Notes: a model not told the origin generated them from the letters alone. Shown: positions 1-11,846, counted from the first letter of the stretch. The stretch: DNA of 56,141 nt from Reticulitermes lucifugus (GCA_026260175.1 JAKCWW010002126.1:5276-61416), one strand, 5' to 3'. Numbers and translations are program-made.

Positions 1-135
1 GGAATATTTCCTGGGGGGTAAAGGCGGCCGGTACGTAGGGCTGACAACCTTACCACCTTCATGGGTCGACTGTCTAGAAATCTCGGAGCCTCACCCTCCT
101 GGAACCCTAAGGGCCTGTCCAGGCCTGTAATGGGA
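1..135 (+). mobile_element. SINE family A, 3' part
   Basis: The stretch cctggggggtaaaggcggcc, followed by a cgtagggctga motif, tctagaaatct and aagggcctgtcc, matches the 3' half of the full copy at 36268-36548. The tRNA-like head lies left of the window or is missing. Confidence 0.85.
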
Positions 136-155
136 TTGCTTTTATTACTGTTATT

Positions 156-179
156 ATCATCATCATCATCATCATCATC
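156..179 (+). repeat. (ATC)n microsatellite, LINE 3' tail
   Basis: Eight ATC units. On the minus strand it reads (GAT)n right after the end of the LINE remnant at 262-633, where such elements carry their 3' tail. Confidence 0.85.
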
Positions 180-261
180 TTACACTTTCCTTACTTCACA
201 GCAGTTCAGCTGGTTCCCAGAACAGTGCAGGTCTCCATGACCAAGCACTTCTTATTCACTC

Positions 262-633
262 TTATGCTAAAAACTTTCTGACTGTACGGCGTGTATTAAG
301 TATTACTGCTTTCTGCGTTAGAATATATAGAGCAGGGCAGAGATTAAATAGTTATAAACTTTAGTGTAACTTGTTCGGCATAGTACAGTCTGTGGATAAT
401 ACTACTGGTGTTATATAAGCCGTTTTCAGTTGCCATATTCTTATTAGCTCTTCTTTCAAGTCTGTATACTTCTGGAGCTTCTCGGTGATGATGCTGTGAA
501 GGCTGTGACTGTTGGGAATTACTACATCTATTAAGTATGCTTCTGTGATGGTTTTGTCAATTATAACTATGTCCGGTCTATTGTTATGAATAGTTCGATC
601 AATTATTATGGACCTGTCGTAGTATAGTTTATA
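262..633 (-). pseudogene. LINE-type retroelement C-terminus with PD-(D/E)XK-like motif, broken
   Basis: The minus strand has an open stretch of 90 codons from 633 to a TAA at 361-363. It includes IHNNRPDIVIIDK and AYLIDVVIPNSHSL, then EKLQKYTDLKEELIRIWQLK. The RPD...IDVVIPN arrangement resembles the restriction-like endonuclease end of some LINEs (from memory). The same frame continues past the stop, through a second stop, to QKAVILNTRRTVRKFLA and a TAA at 262-264, which is the expected ending. So this is a worn 3' end of a retroelement with at least two internal stops. Confidence 0.75.
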
Positions 634-640
634 TTTGGAG

Positions 641-668
641 TTATTATTATTATTATTATTATTATTAT
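641..668 (+). repeat. (TTA)n microsatellite
   Basis: About nine TTA units at the upstream edge of the LINE remnant. Confidence 0.9.
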
Positions 669-800
669 GTGACTCTTCGACCTATTTTCTGGTCCTGGTC
701 TCCCTTTTTTGCCGGGATTTCGAAACAGTAGTTATTTTACAAAGTGAGGATATCAGCCTCACCCACGTCCCCTAACCTGGAGGGCCAGAGTGTCGTTCTT
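669..800 (-). repeat. unclassified interspersed repeat, possibly a retroelement leader
   Basis: The minus strand reads ccctccaggttaggggacg, then a gtgaggctgat motif and aataactactgtttcgaaat. This resembles remembered noncoding leader sequence of insect LINEs. It abuts the (TTA)n tract. Recognition is from memory only. Confidence 0.4.
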
Positions 801-2165
801 TGTTCGACACATCGCTTCAGACCTGTCCAGCATGGATGGACCTGCCAGCAGCTAGGCTGCTGCCGGCATAGCTTTCTAGTTCACTGGCTTTGAAAAGTTC
901 AGACCAACACAAGGATTCCGTTTTTCCCTCCAATAAAAACAAATAAAACATCATAAACGAAATTATAATGTTATATATTGTTGTAAACGTGAATTTTCGG
1001 TTCGTAATCTGAGTGGAAAACATAGATCGGATGAATCTGAAAACAAAAAGCTGATGAATATATACGGACGGAAGAGAGGCAAGGATGGAGGAAATTACAT
1101 GAGAAATTTCCTATTTGTATTCTTCACACCATAACATAAAGTGACCTAATGATGGAAAGTGAGAAATTGGGACAAGTATTACCAACGGAAGGGCAATATT
1201 CGGATTTATTCTAAAGAAGTATGTTACGTTAAGGTAAGCTGGATTATTCTAGCACTTGGTAAGGTCCTGCAGACGCGATAATAAACGGTCCTCTTCATTA
1301 AATAATGTGAGCATGGCTGGCTCAGTTGAGCTACTGTCATTCCTGCAGAAGGGCTGTGTTTTGTTAATTTAATTACATCGACTTATCTTGGGCTTATCCA
1401 AAATGAAAGACATTCTTATTTACACTTACATTCCTGATGTGAGTAATATTTCGAGAGTATTTTACAAACCTTTCAGTGCAAACCAAATCATGTCCGAAGT
1501 TTCATAGGGCATTTCATCCTGCGTTATTTAAGATATGAATGTTCGTAAAGTTCATAAAGGCGTAATAAGGCTTTCAGCATCAGCAAATATTTTTCCTAAT
1601 TGCTTATAAAATTATAAAAAACAGGAATATTTGCTCTGCCTTTTATTGCCTTAATACGAAAAGTGTAGAATTGCAGAGGGCGAGACCAAATTCTGTAACT
1701 GTATTATTTCTAACATTAAAAATACATCATCCTTTTATTGTCAGTCGTGTAATATAAAGTTTGTGTAACATGTAAATACTGTATGTGAAATATGCAAAAC
1801 ACTGTTGTATTGTATATTTTTTATTTTTATGCCCTATCCAACTTATACATTCCTACATTGGCTTAATTTTTAACCCATGAAATCTGTAACACACGTATGC
1901 ATTTTCTACGTTTTCTCTTGTTTGCTGCGAAGTGAAAGGTAAATTCCACTTCTGGCATACAGATTACAGAAGGAATGTTTCAGTCTTCAATATCTCTTTA
2001 AGCGAAATGAATTTATCGTTCAACTTAAATGACTTTAATTTTTGTCCTATTAACAGTCAAGACAATATGTTTCGGCACATCAAGTTAGGCCACCTTCAGG
2101 ACGATCACACACAAAAACATATTTACATTCAGTGTAAAGGTGAAAAGGTAAATCTATCCCTGTAT
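801..2165. other. no gene or repeat recognised
   Basis: AT-rich sequence with only short chance open frames. I see no splice-bounded exon and no recognisable repeat. Confidence 0.5.
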
Positions 2166-2167
2166 AG

Positions 2168-2422
2168 GCATGGAGGCCCCCGGGATTTCTAGAAAATCGG
2201 CACATGAAGTTGGCAAAGTCGTCAGCCCTAGGCACCCGCCGTCTTTATCCCCCAAGGAGATATCCCTGGTACCCATTTCTGTTAGAGGCTGAGTCGACCC
2301 CAGGGCCACAGTGCGGCCGGAAGGACGAAGTCAATAAAAAGTCTAAATGACCCCGTCGGGAACCTAACCGGCCACCGTCTGGCTTGTAACGCAGTGCCTC
2401 AACCAACTGCGCCACCGCGCAT
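2168..2422 (-). mobile_element. SINE family A, near full length
   Basis: Read on the minus strand it starts gcgcggtggcgcagttggtt, with an A-box-like TGGCGCAGTTGG. A decayed B-box region and the shared body with taaagacggcgggtgcctag follow. It aligns by eye through its length with the copy at 36268-36548. Confidence 0.85.
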
Positions 2423-3455
2423 TTATATTTTTGATAAATGTTACCGCAGGGTGACTGAGGACGATCGTAGTAGTGGCTGTTGTGTTTTAGAATGGGGTCA
2501 GTTAGCGCAAAGATGGCCCTGCGGGTGGGCTTGACCTGTTCTCGATCGATAACATTTCATGCTATAGTATTTGTAAACTAAAACCGATTGCATAGCAAGT
2601 GCAGAAGTAGCAATACCAGTGCCAGTTAACAAAGAGCTACAAAATGTACTGTGGCTGCTAAAAAGCACTGACCTTAATTTCAAGGGTCGAAATGTCAAAG
2701 AAGAATTGTTAGGCATTTAGAACAGATTACTCAGTAAATTGGCGTGATATCCCCCCCCCCAAAAAAAGAATCTTCAGCTATACCACTGCGAAAACCTCAA
2801 ATTTGCAATTTATTAAATTCTAAATGAGTTGCTCAATCATTCTCCTGGGACAATATCCATGTATTACATGCCTCAGCATTTTCTGCGATAAGTCTTGCTT
2901 TCACATAAGTTCAACGGTTTGATTTGAACTCTTTGTGAATTAAATGTGAATTATTCACTCAAGAGAACGATTTAGACCTCTCCGCACTGGCCTTGCGATC
3001 CTGTCAAAATGAGACTGTATCACTGCGTAACATATTTCTTTTCTTCTAAAGAATATGATTCAACTGACGAATTACGCTTTAGGTTTGCCAAATGCTATCA
3101 AAGATACTTTAGCCGTCTAGGTTCTATTTTCGTTTTTCTATCTGAAATGCCATTAAATTGTATATACTTACTTAGCGGCTGATCCTGGGGATATGTTAAC
3201 TCAGATTCTGGGGAGTAAGGGTTCCATTTTCAAATGACTTCACCCCATCATCTTCGTCTTCAGAAGAAGCTATTCTTTTGGGTTTTATATTATGATCCTA
3301 ATTATAACATCAGAAATGATTCCGTCCTTTTCATAACATACTTTCTTCAACTGTCCTATAGTGGTTACTGTAGTCTAGCCAAACTCCTTTATCTACTGAA
3401 GATATTCCGACAGCAGTTAATTCAACCGTGAAAAAAGCGTGAAAACATTAGGTAA
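2423..3455. other. no gene recognised; short C and A homopolymers
   Basis: A C10/A7 homopolymer pair sits near 2751-2768. Nothing else stands out. Confidence 0.5.
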
Positions 3456-3459
3456 ATAA

Positions 3460-3527
3460 GAGAGGGGGCTATCGGGGTCGCCTGATGTTTTTCGCACAGG
3501 GCACCGAGATGGACAGGTCCGGCCCTG
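3460..3527 (-). mobile_element. end fragment of a hAT-like DNA transposon
   Basis: The minus strand starts CAGGGCCGGACC, a hAT-type terminal sequence, and continues into gcaccgag-containing and Gly/Cys-rich DNA. The other terminus was not found, so it is a remnant. Confidence 0.45.
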
Positions 3528-3551
3528 ACTGCGAACAGTAAAAAAAGCGTG

Positions 3552-5225
3552 GCTCCAGAAGATTAAATTTTATAGCCGTCAGAGAAGAGTCCAGCATACG
3601 ACGATCGGAAGGCTTCTCGGTGTCACATTATAGCTACTCGTGCGTATAAGTCCTGCCTTGCTGAGTTAGTCTCTACTTACGTTCAGTTGCTAGCTACTAA
3701 CCCTAATGGTCCCCGCTCTACAGTACTCACTTAACGCACTTAAAAATTCCCCTGTATAATGGGCCTACTTCCTCCCCAAATCACTGCAGCATGTACATCG
3801 ATAAAATTTCTTTGCACTAACAATGGAGGCAACACTGCCACTTTCTTGGTAATGCAGTTGAATACTATCTTCCCATTTCCTCAGTCTTGCGAGTGGTTAG
3901 CTTCCCAAAATATTTCCTCAGATAAATCATATTTATATTTCCCTTGCTTTGAGCTACATTTTTTATAATGTGACTTCAACTGGAATTATTCATGTGACAT
4001 TTTCTCCATTTTGCATATGTGAGGCCCCGGTTGAATTTTGATACAGGATATGAATTCTCTTAGGGACAACAAAAACTTTTTCCCTTCTTCCCAAACAATC
4101 TTTTAAATGTTATGTGACTGCGCTTCCCTTCCTTCGTAATTCTTAGCATGCATGCGACTTAACAGACTTAACCAACTAAAATATTAATTACTGGATAAAA
4201 TTTTAATTTCACATTGATTTTACTAGTGTCCTAAGCAAAATAATCATTGAAAAGGTCATCCAGTTGGCAATTTCTCACTGTCTATATGTTGCTCTTCTGT
4301 AGCCTACAAGGCACCTTGTATCACAGAACACATCAGAACACAGAGACCCCTCTGCAGTAGTGTAAGTGTGTTATGGTACACTAATATGAAGGTAGAAAGT
4401 TTAATTCAACTTATTCATACTTTGGAACCTTCTATTTGCAGGCTAATTACCTTTAGGTACGGGCACTTAAGATTTTATTTAAGAGATAAAATTACCATAA
4501 AATTTTATGGTAGACTGATATAAAGGTAAGAAATTCTGTTAATTTCATATTATTGAATTAATGACTGACACTTGTAAATTAATTCTCATTAAGGATGTAC
4601 GTATATTTTATAGGTTTCCAGGGTATACGCATTACGCTATATTTAAAGCAAGGGCCATGAGTAAGTGAGAGATGGCTATCAAAGAGGACTTACGATTTTA
4701 TTCACTTCATTACAGCACGTGTCAACATGGGATTTATGAATCCAGTACCAACTGGACTACAATCTTTAATTACAGTAATATCATAACATAGCTTGCTGAA
4801 AAAAGTCAAGAAACTTAATGAAGCTCTTTGTTGTTGCATATGTCTATATGTCTTTTAGAAAACTATGGGTTCTTTACTAAATTAAAAACAGAAGTGACCT
4901 CTGCAAACCAGCGTTAATCCACCCTCCTTGGTAATCATTGAAAAAAACCTAACATTTTGAATATGCTTGTTTAAGCAAAATCTATTCTTAGACATCAACT
5001 TTGAGAATAATAAAACATTTCCAATTTCAATTTCTAGGTAAAACCTTGTGAAATGAAACATATTATATTATGATTTTATTTCTGTATGATGTATAATAAT
5101 TTCACCATTACAGAAATATCTTCTACTGAATGCTTATAAAAAATCGAACACCATTTCTCTCTGAAGCAGAATTCTGCATGCAGTGTCACAACCATGATCC
5201 AAGCACAGTGTTTATGATGTTAAAA
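3552..5225. other. no gene recognised
   Basis: AT-rich DNA without exon-like open frames or recognised repeats. Confidence 0.5.
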
Positions 5226-5246
5226 TAGCGGCCCCCATGCGGAGAG

Positions 5247-5279
5247 ACATACACACACAGACACAGAGAGACACACACA
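5247..5279 (+). repeat. imperfect (CA/GA)n microsatellite
   Basis: Alternating acacacac and gacagagag units. Confidence 0.7.
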
Positions 5280-6207
5280 ATGACGTCACATTCTGCAACA
5301 GTTGGACAAATTCAAATACATAACTAAAGAGAAAAGAAGGTAAGTTATTTATTTATTCAACAGTATTTATTTACAAAACATTGTTTATCATTTGAGTTAC
5401 AGGATATAAAGTACTGTTTTATTTATAGTATATCTTTTATGAGATAGTGTGTTGAGAATTGAAAGTAATAAAAATATAGTATGTAGTCTGCTTGTGGGAA
5501 GGGTCAGTAGAGGAAGAAGACATAAATAAGGTGATAACAAAATGTAAGGAAATTGTTACCTTGATGGGGTGCAGTGGTGCCACTTTTATATAAAAATAAT
5601 TGTTGTGAAGGCCATATATATGCAATATTTTCCCTGAACTTCTTCAAATCTTAAATTCATTGAAAGATGAGACTTTGAAAACAAACACAAGTATAACAAC
5701 CATCTACATATCAGATTTGTATGGAATACTTTCATGTTCTTTTGGCAATATGATGTCCAGAAATGACTGCTAGTTTCCTACAACATATACCAGTTAATTT
5801 CAAATTTATCGTGTATTCATAAAACCAAACCACACTCACTGAATGGATAAACATAAAAAATACATAATTTATATGAAGAACTAAAATTATTATTTCACTG
5901 GAAAATATTTATAACTGCTGGTTTCATATTAGAGAACCTGAAATTTTATTCAACAAAAGTATGTAGAACCACTTATTCCCCCTTTCTCTAGTAAAAAGCC
6001 ATGTGATAAGAACACAGTTCCTACAGAAAAGTATCAAGAGTATCTAAACTAGGTGTAAGATCTTCTTGACTACTACAATGAATCAAATAGGAGAAACCAG
6101 TAAATATTCCTTTTCTTATGGATCGTATATCCCCAAAATGACCAGCTGCACTCCTACTGCAGAATTTTAAAGTGCTAAGTGAACATGTGAAGCAAATACT
6201 TCTTCAT

Positions 6208-6350
6208 GTAGACAACCATCAACACAACCATCACTACCACTACCACCACCATCACCATCGCCACCAACACAGCCACCATCACCACCTCCACTACTACCAA
6301 CACCACAGCCACTACCTCATCCACCTCCTCCCTCCTCCACCTCCTCCTCC
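6208..6350 (+). repeat. (CAC/CAT/CCA/CTC)n trinucleotide microsatellite
   Basis: About 140 bases of histidine- and proline-codon-like triplets. It sits in an open frame but is low complexity, with no sign of a gene. Confidence 0.85.
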
Positions 6351-6419
6351 CACCTTATTCTCCCTCTTCTTATATCAAGAAATAGAGTATTACCTGTTCT
6401 TTCTTCTCAATTTTTTTCT

Positions 6420-6735
6420 GAAACAATTTGTATATCTCATCTCTTTTTACTGATAATCCAGGTTTCTTTTGTCAAAGGCCATTATATTCTTGGCACAAAA
6501 TCATGGCACCATATCATTCCAACTTTCTTTCTGTTCATGTGTTTTTTATTTCTCATATGTACAGTATGCTTATTTCTATTCTAATTTCTTCATGTTTTAT
6601 TTTATCTATTATTGCACACCGTATACTTTTCTTAAAAATCTCATCTCCGTTCTGTAAACTTTATTTCTGTCTTTTGTAGTTTCCAACCATGTTTCTATCC
6701 CATACAAAAGTGCTGATATTTGTAAAACTTTATAG
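6420..6735 (-). pseudogene. degenerate LINE reverse transcriptase C-terminal region
   Basis: On the minus strand the frame reads ALLYGIETWLETTKDRNK, then VYRTEMRFLRKVYG, then DKIKHEEIRIE, with stops between. This matches the remembered ending of Jockey-like insect LINEs (LLYGSETWTL ... EMRFLRRV ... IRNEEIRKEL). It has lost coding capacity. Confidence 0.7.
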
Positions 6736-6998
6736 AGTTTAAGTCATGCAAGTTATATTATTTTTCCTCTTAGTGACAAATATATTCATTATGAAGTTCT
6801 TTTAAAACGTGAGCCCCAACAACGGAGACTAGGTAATATTATTATGAATTTATAATGGTTCATATAATGCATATGTAATCCTTATTTACCGACATACTTA
6901 ATAAAATCAAGTTTCCACAGGATTACAGAAATTCTGAGGCTTTTTTGTGTATACCAAAATATGATAATGTTTTTTATAATGCTATTATCTGTTTGCAG

Positions 6999-7131
6999 GA
7001 TTTCAGCTGCTCGAATCAGAGTTCAGGTGGATGCTGATTTCAAATCAACCAGATTTTACCAGAATCAGAGGGGTCTGAAAAACATTTATGTATTTAACAT
7101 CGTTAGTATCACTGCACCCCTATCAACAAAG
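6999..7131 (+). CDS. candidate internal exon of the unrecognised plus-strand gene (133 bp)
   Basis: An acceptor (ctgtttgcag) precedes and a donor (gtttgt) follows. After one base of a split codon it reads ISAARIRVQVDADFKSTRFY, then QNQRGLKNIYVFNIVSITAP and LSTK, ending in phase 0. The composition, mixed charged and hydrophobic without low complexity, looks coding. I do not recognise the family. Confidence 0.5.
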
Positions 7132-10100
7132 GTTTGTGTGTCTGCTCAGAGTTGGTTTTGCTGCCAGAACTGGTCTTCATGTATTATTAACTGAAACTTT
7201 TCATATAAGAAAGTGAATTTAAATGAAAAACTATAAGGATATACAATTTTCTGTGTATGATCAGAGTAATTGTGATGTGTGAAGTAAAACGAAAGATGAA
7301 GTTAACTAAATTGCAACATTTAGATATCATGAAAAAAAAATCTTTTATGCAAATGTTGCATCATACAACTGCCAACTGTGATCAGACATGTAAAATATGA
7401 AATTGATATGTATATGACATATAACTTATATTAACATCAATTCAGGGTAAGTACATAGAAGGCTCAGGCCAACTTATGGCAAGCTGAACAAAGTCAGTGA
7501 TGAGTGCATTCTATAACAGTGGTTACTAGTTGTGTCACTATTCATTTGGTCATGATAGTACAACTGAGCAATAGACAGGGGGTGTATTGGTTTCAGCATG
7601 TTCTTCACTTCCACTCAAGTCAATTTGTATCATAAATGTAATTAAATATAAAATATATCAACATCTTAACAGAAAAACGAACCTGATTAGGTAAAAGAGA
7701 CAGAACACTTAATGACATTGTGTCTCTATACATAAAAACACAACTCTAAATCAATCTGCTCTTATTTTACAAATCTGATGGTGATCAACCCTAAAATCCA
7801 AAATGAATTTACGTATGGAATGCATTATAAATATTAACATTATTATAATCACATGTATTATCACCCTATATTGAAGTACAATATAACAAATTTTATAAAA
7901 CTCCCAACATGTTTCAGTGTAACATCACACCGTCTTCAGGGGAGACACACAGAACACTTAAAGATCAAATAAAAATACATAAGTGTAGTTGGTTAAAAAT
8001 TTGTTACAAACATGTTAACATCATTAGTTTCATTCATAAAGTTATTAACCAGTTCTTGAAGTTTTATAACATGCTTGGAAACAATGGTTCCTTACATTCT
8101 TATCATTTATAATAGATATATTCTTCTTTTTTGTAAATTCACAAGCTTAAAACAGTGGTTCCCAAATCTCTGTCCCAGGCTACTTGAACATTTCTGAGGA
8201 TCTTGCCACACCACTTAATAATTTTTCTGCTTGTGGTTTTTAACTGTTGTAATCCTACACCAGATGTACAAAAATGTTTGTTTACAATATTTTAACAAAT
8301 TATATAGAATTTGAAAGTTAGTACAATGAAATACACGAAATAAAAAGCGATAAAAATACAATAAAAATCAAAGTGATTGGCTGCATGCAATGGATGCACC
8401 TTTTCTGCTGACCACTTGATGGCAGCTTACAGACAACTGGTGGTGTGTGGAACATCCATTGGGAACTTCTGTCTTGGATGAATTATATGGGAATGTTCCA
8501 TTAGTGAACAAAATTATATTACTGTCATTAAATATACAAGCATTTAACTTATGCATATAGGCAGATGTAACTTATGTCTCTGTAAGTTTTGGCCATATTT
8601 CCTGAGAAAACTTATGATGAAAACAACACACCCCCAGGTATTTTTCACATATCATTCACACATCAGCCACACAGGTCATTTAATCTGTGGACCCTCTGAA
8701 ATCTTTAGCTATAAGAGATACCTGTATTGGAAATAAAACAGCTCTGTGCCAACATGACTTATCATCTTGACTGAACATCGCTCTTTTTAAGTGACCAAAA
8801 TTTGATTGGCTCATTACAAAAAATGTAATTTGTTTCCCCACATATTGTGTTTGTCTGTTTCATTTGCAGATTAAACTTGTGAACAGCACAGGATGTCAAA
8901 CTGCATGGGTCACCCTAAACGGGCCAAAACAAATGAATGGAAGACGATGTAACAAATTGAACTCTTGCAGTCAGGGGACTGACAAGTCAAAAGTAAGATT
9001 ATTTGCACATACCCAATACTGAATATAAACTGGGTTTGGTAGCTAAAGTATTTCTTTTAACGTTCATTTCTCAGTTTGCGATTTCTGCATCAAATCAGAA
9101 GCACAAAATGGCACGGAAGGTGTTTTCTAACACCTATAATAAGTAAAATATCACCACAACAATTTCCTCTCTACTCATTTCTAACTAAATAACACTTGAT
9201 GATTCTGTTCTGGAATATGATGCTGTGTCATGGTATAACTGGATCTCATTACCCTGCGATAGTGTCATATCACAAAAGAATAGAGTCCTCAGCTACACTG
9301 CTAGAAAAACCCCAAAACTTGCATACACAACTCATATTTCTCATAAATGCACTAACAAGAACAGATGCTATAACAAAAACTCAGTTATATTGTGTTATAA
9401 CAAGGTCTGTGGATCACTTTACAAGATAGCCTAGTGGTGTAAGAGACAACGCACATCTTGTAAAGCTGCTGCTGCCCAAGTACTCTTCTCATTTTCTCAT
9501 GATGCAGCCTTTTGTCCCAAATGAGTCTGTGGAACCTATTTACCACAGTATGGTTCTACATTTAATAAGGAGAGAAAAAAGATGGCTAAAACAAATTTTA
9601 TCAAAAATTACATTGTCCTCAACTGTCACTGAATTTACATGGAGCTAATTATTACAATTGAATTAGGGTACTTAAAAATTCTATTTTCTTCAGTCAGCCC
9701 TGTCACCTGTCTGATGCATAAAATGGTTCTGTCATTGGTTAATAATCCTGCAATAAATTTAATGCTAATTTTCCTTAGAAGTGTTTCAAAAATTTCATTT
9801 GGGTGCATACTAGATAACTGAAATTTCACATATAATCTTTTAGTTTACAGGCAATTGCACTTAAAAATCATGGATTCAAGCAAATAAATTATTGTGATAT
9901 ATATGTGAGCGACTCTGAAAATTTCTGATATATGAACCAGTCAAATGACAGCAGGTCATCCACTGTCTTTCTCTCTTTTTGTGCAGTACAAAGAGTAATT
10001 TGAAATAATAATTGTTACAAGCATGTTTATGCATGTTCACGTGTGTTATAGTACTAAACTTCTTTGTTGAATGTCCATGTCTTTTATCTCACCTACTGGG

Positions 10101-10230
10101 CTGTTGACACTGCTTAATGCCAAAAAAGAGAGTTCCTCAGTAATGAAATAGAGAAAAACCCTAGTCATTAAACAGTAATTTTTCCATTTGTAGGAATATG
10201 TGTGTAATAAAGTATAAGTATAATTTTAAA
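6999..10230 (+). CDS. probable 3' end of an unrecognised gene, tail-to-tail with the receptor
   Basis: Three plus-strand pieces fit together: 6999-7131, 8870-8992 and 9987 onward. All have AG/GT borders and compatible phases, with an AATAAA at 10206-10211 after the stop. The joined product is 88 residues plus the tail and is not a retroelement I know. It is rich in Lys, Arg and Asn, has three cysteines and an NST glycosylation motif, which would suit a secreted or extracellular domain, but this is inference. Upstream exons were not identified; the first exon begins in phase 2. It could instead be a false assembly of chance splice sites, though two long open exons with matching phase make that less likely. 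Confidence 0.5.
7132..8869 (+). other. intron of the candidate plus-strand gene
   Basis: AT-rich intron of 1738 bases. Near 7905-7945 the stretch aacatgtttcagtgtaacat followed by gtcttcagggg resembles part of a common insect repeat. Nothing else is recognised. Confidence 0.4.
8870..8992 (+). CDS. candidate internal exon of the unrecognised plus-strand gene (123 bp)
   Basis: A strong pyrimidine tract and acceptor (ctgtttcatttgcag) precede it and a consensus donor (gtaaga) follows. The exon is exactly 41 codons in phase 0: IKLVNSTGCQTAWVTLNGPK, then QMNGRRCNKLNSCSQGTDKS and K. It has three cysteines and one N-glycosylation motif (NST). It joins in frame to the previous candidate exon. Function unknown. 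Confidence 0.55.
9205..9330 (+). repeat. degenerate copy of the FWD-x-x-PC insect repeat (family H)
   Basis: The plus strand translates FWNMMLCHG and then HKRIESSATLLEKPQNLH. This resembles the remembered repeat with FWDVTPCRLV and PRRTESSATPL..PQ. Related pieces are at 45428-45680 and 48145-48310. It lies within the putative last intron of the candidate gene. Confidence 0.5.
9424..9560 (+). mobile_element. possible worn tRNA-derived SINE head
   Basis: TAGCCTAGTGG is a good A-box match. The B box is not recognisable, so this is weak. Confidence 0.25.
9987..10230 (+). CDS. candidate terminal exon with three codons, stop and 3' UTR
   Basis: The acceptor is exceptionally good (ctttctctctttttgtgcag, ending at 9986). 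In the phase left by the previous exon it reads Tyr-Lys-Glu and then TAA at 9996-9998. AATAAA follows at 10206-10211, a reasonable 3' UTR length. The coding part is only three codons, so the call rests on the splice signal, phase and polyadenylation signal. The end coordinate is approximate. Confidence 0.35.
10206..10211 (+). promoter_or_regulatory. AATAAA polyadenylation signal for the plus-strand candidate gene
   Basis: Exact AATAAA about 210 bases after the candidate stop codon. The hexamer is common by chance in AT-rich DNA, so it is supportive only. Confidence 0.3.
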
Positions 10231-11648
10231 GCAGCATGAACTCAACTGTGGTCCAGCAGCAATCAGAAAACCACAATCAAAAGGCAAAGTTGTAAATCAC
10301 ATTTGACAAAACCCATAAAAATAAATTTGTATTGCCAGAATTTTTATCGTCTGTGCTAAAGAATTGTCATGCAGGATACAGTCGTTAACAAGTCCAAGAT
10401 GCAGACTTCACTGTTAATATTTTGCCAGTCCAAATTTAAGCTGAGAATCACTGCGTCATTCTGTAAATGTCAGATTTCTCTGTCAAGTATTTTTTGAAAT
10501 AGCTAACAATACATCACATATTACCAGTATTTTCCTAATATGTAACAATATTTTCAATAAAAATGTATGATTGATTCTGTAATTATTTCCCTTAGTCAAT
10601 GATCTGCCTTAAGTTGGAATCATAGATGCTAGCATAAACTAAATATGTCTAATTATGAAGCTGAGACTCTTTACCATTCTTTGCATATGTTGCTTTTGTT
10701 TGCAACAGGTATGTAGTTTTGTAAATTACTTATAATACTGCATTTAGACCTACACAAAAATTGTCGTTTGTATTCTCAAATTCTGTCCTTTCCTACTAGG
10801 GGAGTGCTATTTTTTGTTTGAGAAATGTTTTACTAAATTAAAAAAAAATTATAATTCCCACAACATTAAAAAAAGACAGAAAGAAAGAGACAGGAAGAAA
10901 AAGAAAGGAAGAGAAAATTAAAGTCAAAGCAAGAGAAAACGAGACAGGAACAAGAAACACAGAAGTATAAGAAAATGGCAATCTATCTGTAGTAATAAAG
11001 GAGTCAGTTAATACACTTCGGTAAACTAAATCAGTTATTAACAGACCAGTGTCAATTTTGTTTTCTTTTAAGCTATCTGCATAATTTTTTCTTCCTAAAA
11101 AAAAAAGAAAAAACATTTAATTTTCTTTTGAATTAGTATTTAAACTATTTTTTTAAACTACTTCTTTTGTTTCTTGTAATTTATCAAAGGGACATTCTAT
11201 ATCTCCTATACTCATTTTCAAAACCTCTGGTACGGAAGCATACAAATCTCTTAATTGACTTTTTTAACACATCACAGAAATAAACTCTGTGTAAGAGAAA
11301 ACTGTTATCTGCAAAAACTGCATTTGTCAGTTACCAGATAAAGTTGCTAAATTCATGAAGCAAGCAAATTGCTCTGTGTGACTCAGGCAGATTGAACCGC
11401 CAGTGCCATCCTGTGCATCTAGGCCATCCATTGTTATGGCCTGTTTCATCCATGTTGGAACACAGACAAACAAATTCCACTCCTCAATTTAAAAAAAAAA
11501 ACTTTAAAAATGACAAAGATGAGAATGTTTCCACTATTTTGATTTAGCAACACTATTGTTTGCAACCTGCCATTTTCTGCACCAGATCCACAACCCCTTC
11601 GGGCTTCTCTGTGACATTTGTGTGTTGAGAGCGCAACTATAGTAATGT
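10231..11648. other. space between the two gene ends, with a purine tract
   Basis: It must hold the 3' UTR of the receptor on the minus strand. The plus strand is strongly purine-rich at about 10865-10975 (aga/aag runs). No other feature is seen. Confidence 0.5.
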
Positions 11649-11846
11649 TCAGAGACTGGTGGATATATGGGGTTTGGCTGTCGTGGAAGCAATCTCAGAT
11701 AGGCGAACGTCAATTGGAATGCGATCATCATAGAGAGTTGGTGCCTGTAGTATGATGCCAGCTGTTCCCACCAGGACGGCTAGTGTGAAGATCCATAGAA
11801 ATAGGCGATCTAGCACCATCGCTACATACTTCCAGTCTTCTTTCAC
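11649..11846 (-). CDS. nAChRalpha: nAChR alpha last coding exon with TM4 and stop (198 bp)
   Basis: The acceptor is atttacag. The exon encodes [20 protein letters not shown] and the rest of TM4, then the extracellular tail [20 protein letters not shown] ending in STSL and a TGA stop at 11649-11651. The GTG at 11844-11846 is the internal Val codon of the joined reading frame, not a start. Length and ending match a normal nAChR C-terminus. I could not choose a polyadenylation site; an ATTAAA-like minus-strand signal lies near 11117-11122 and is only a candidate. Confidence 0.96.
   Translation of the reverse strand: MKEDWKYVAMVLDRLFLWIFTLAVLVGTAGIILQAPTLYDDRIPIDVRLSEIASTTAKPHISTSL

Noticed and set aside
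6172..6453. Histidine-rich 93-codon open frame
   Set aside because: It is a CAC/CAT/CCA microsatellite with no splice or gene context; its end overlaps a LINE remnant on the other strand.
10838..11116. 92-codon minus-strand open frame rich in Phe, Ser and Leu
   Set aside because: It is the translation of a purine-rich tract.
11844..11846. GTG as a start codon of a small 65-residue protein
   Set aside because: It is the Val codon immediately after an acceptor and in phase with the preceding receptor exon.
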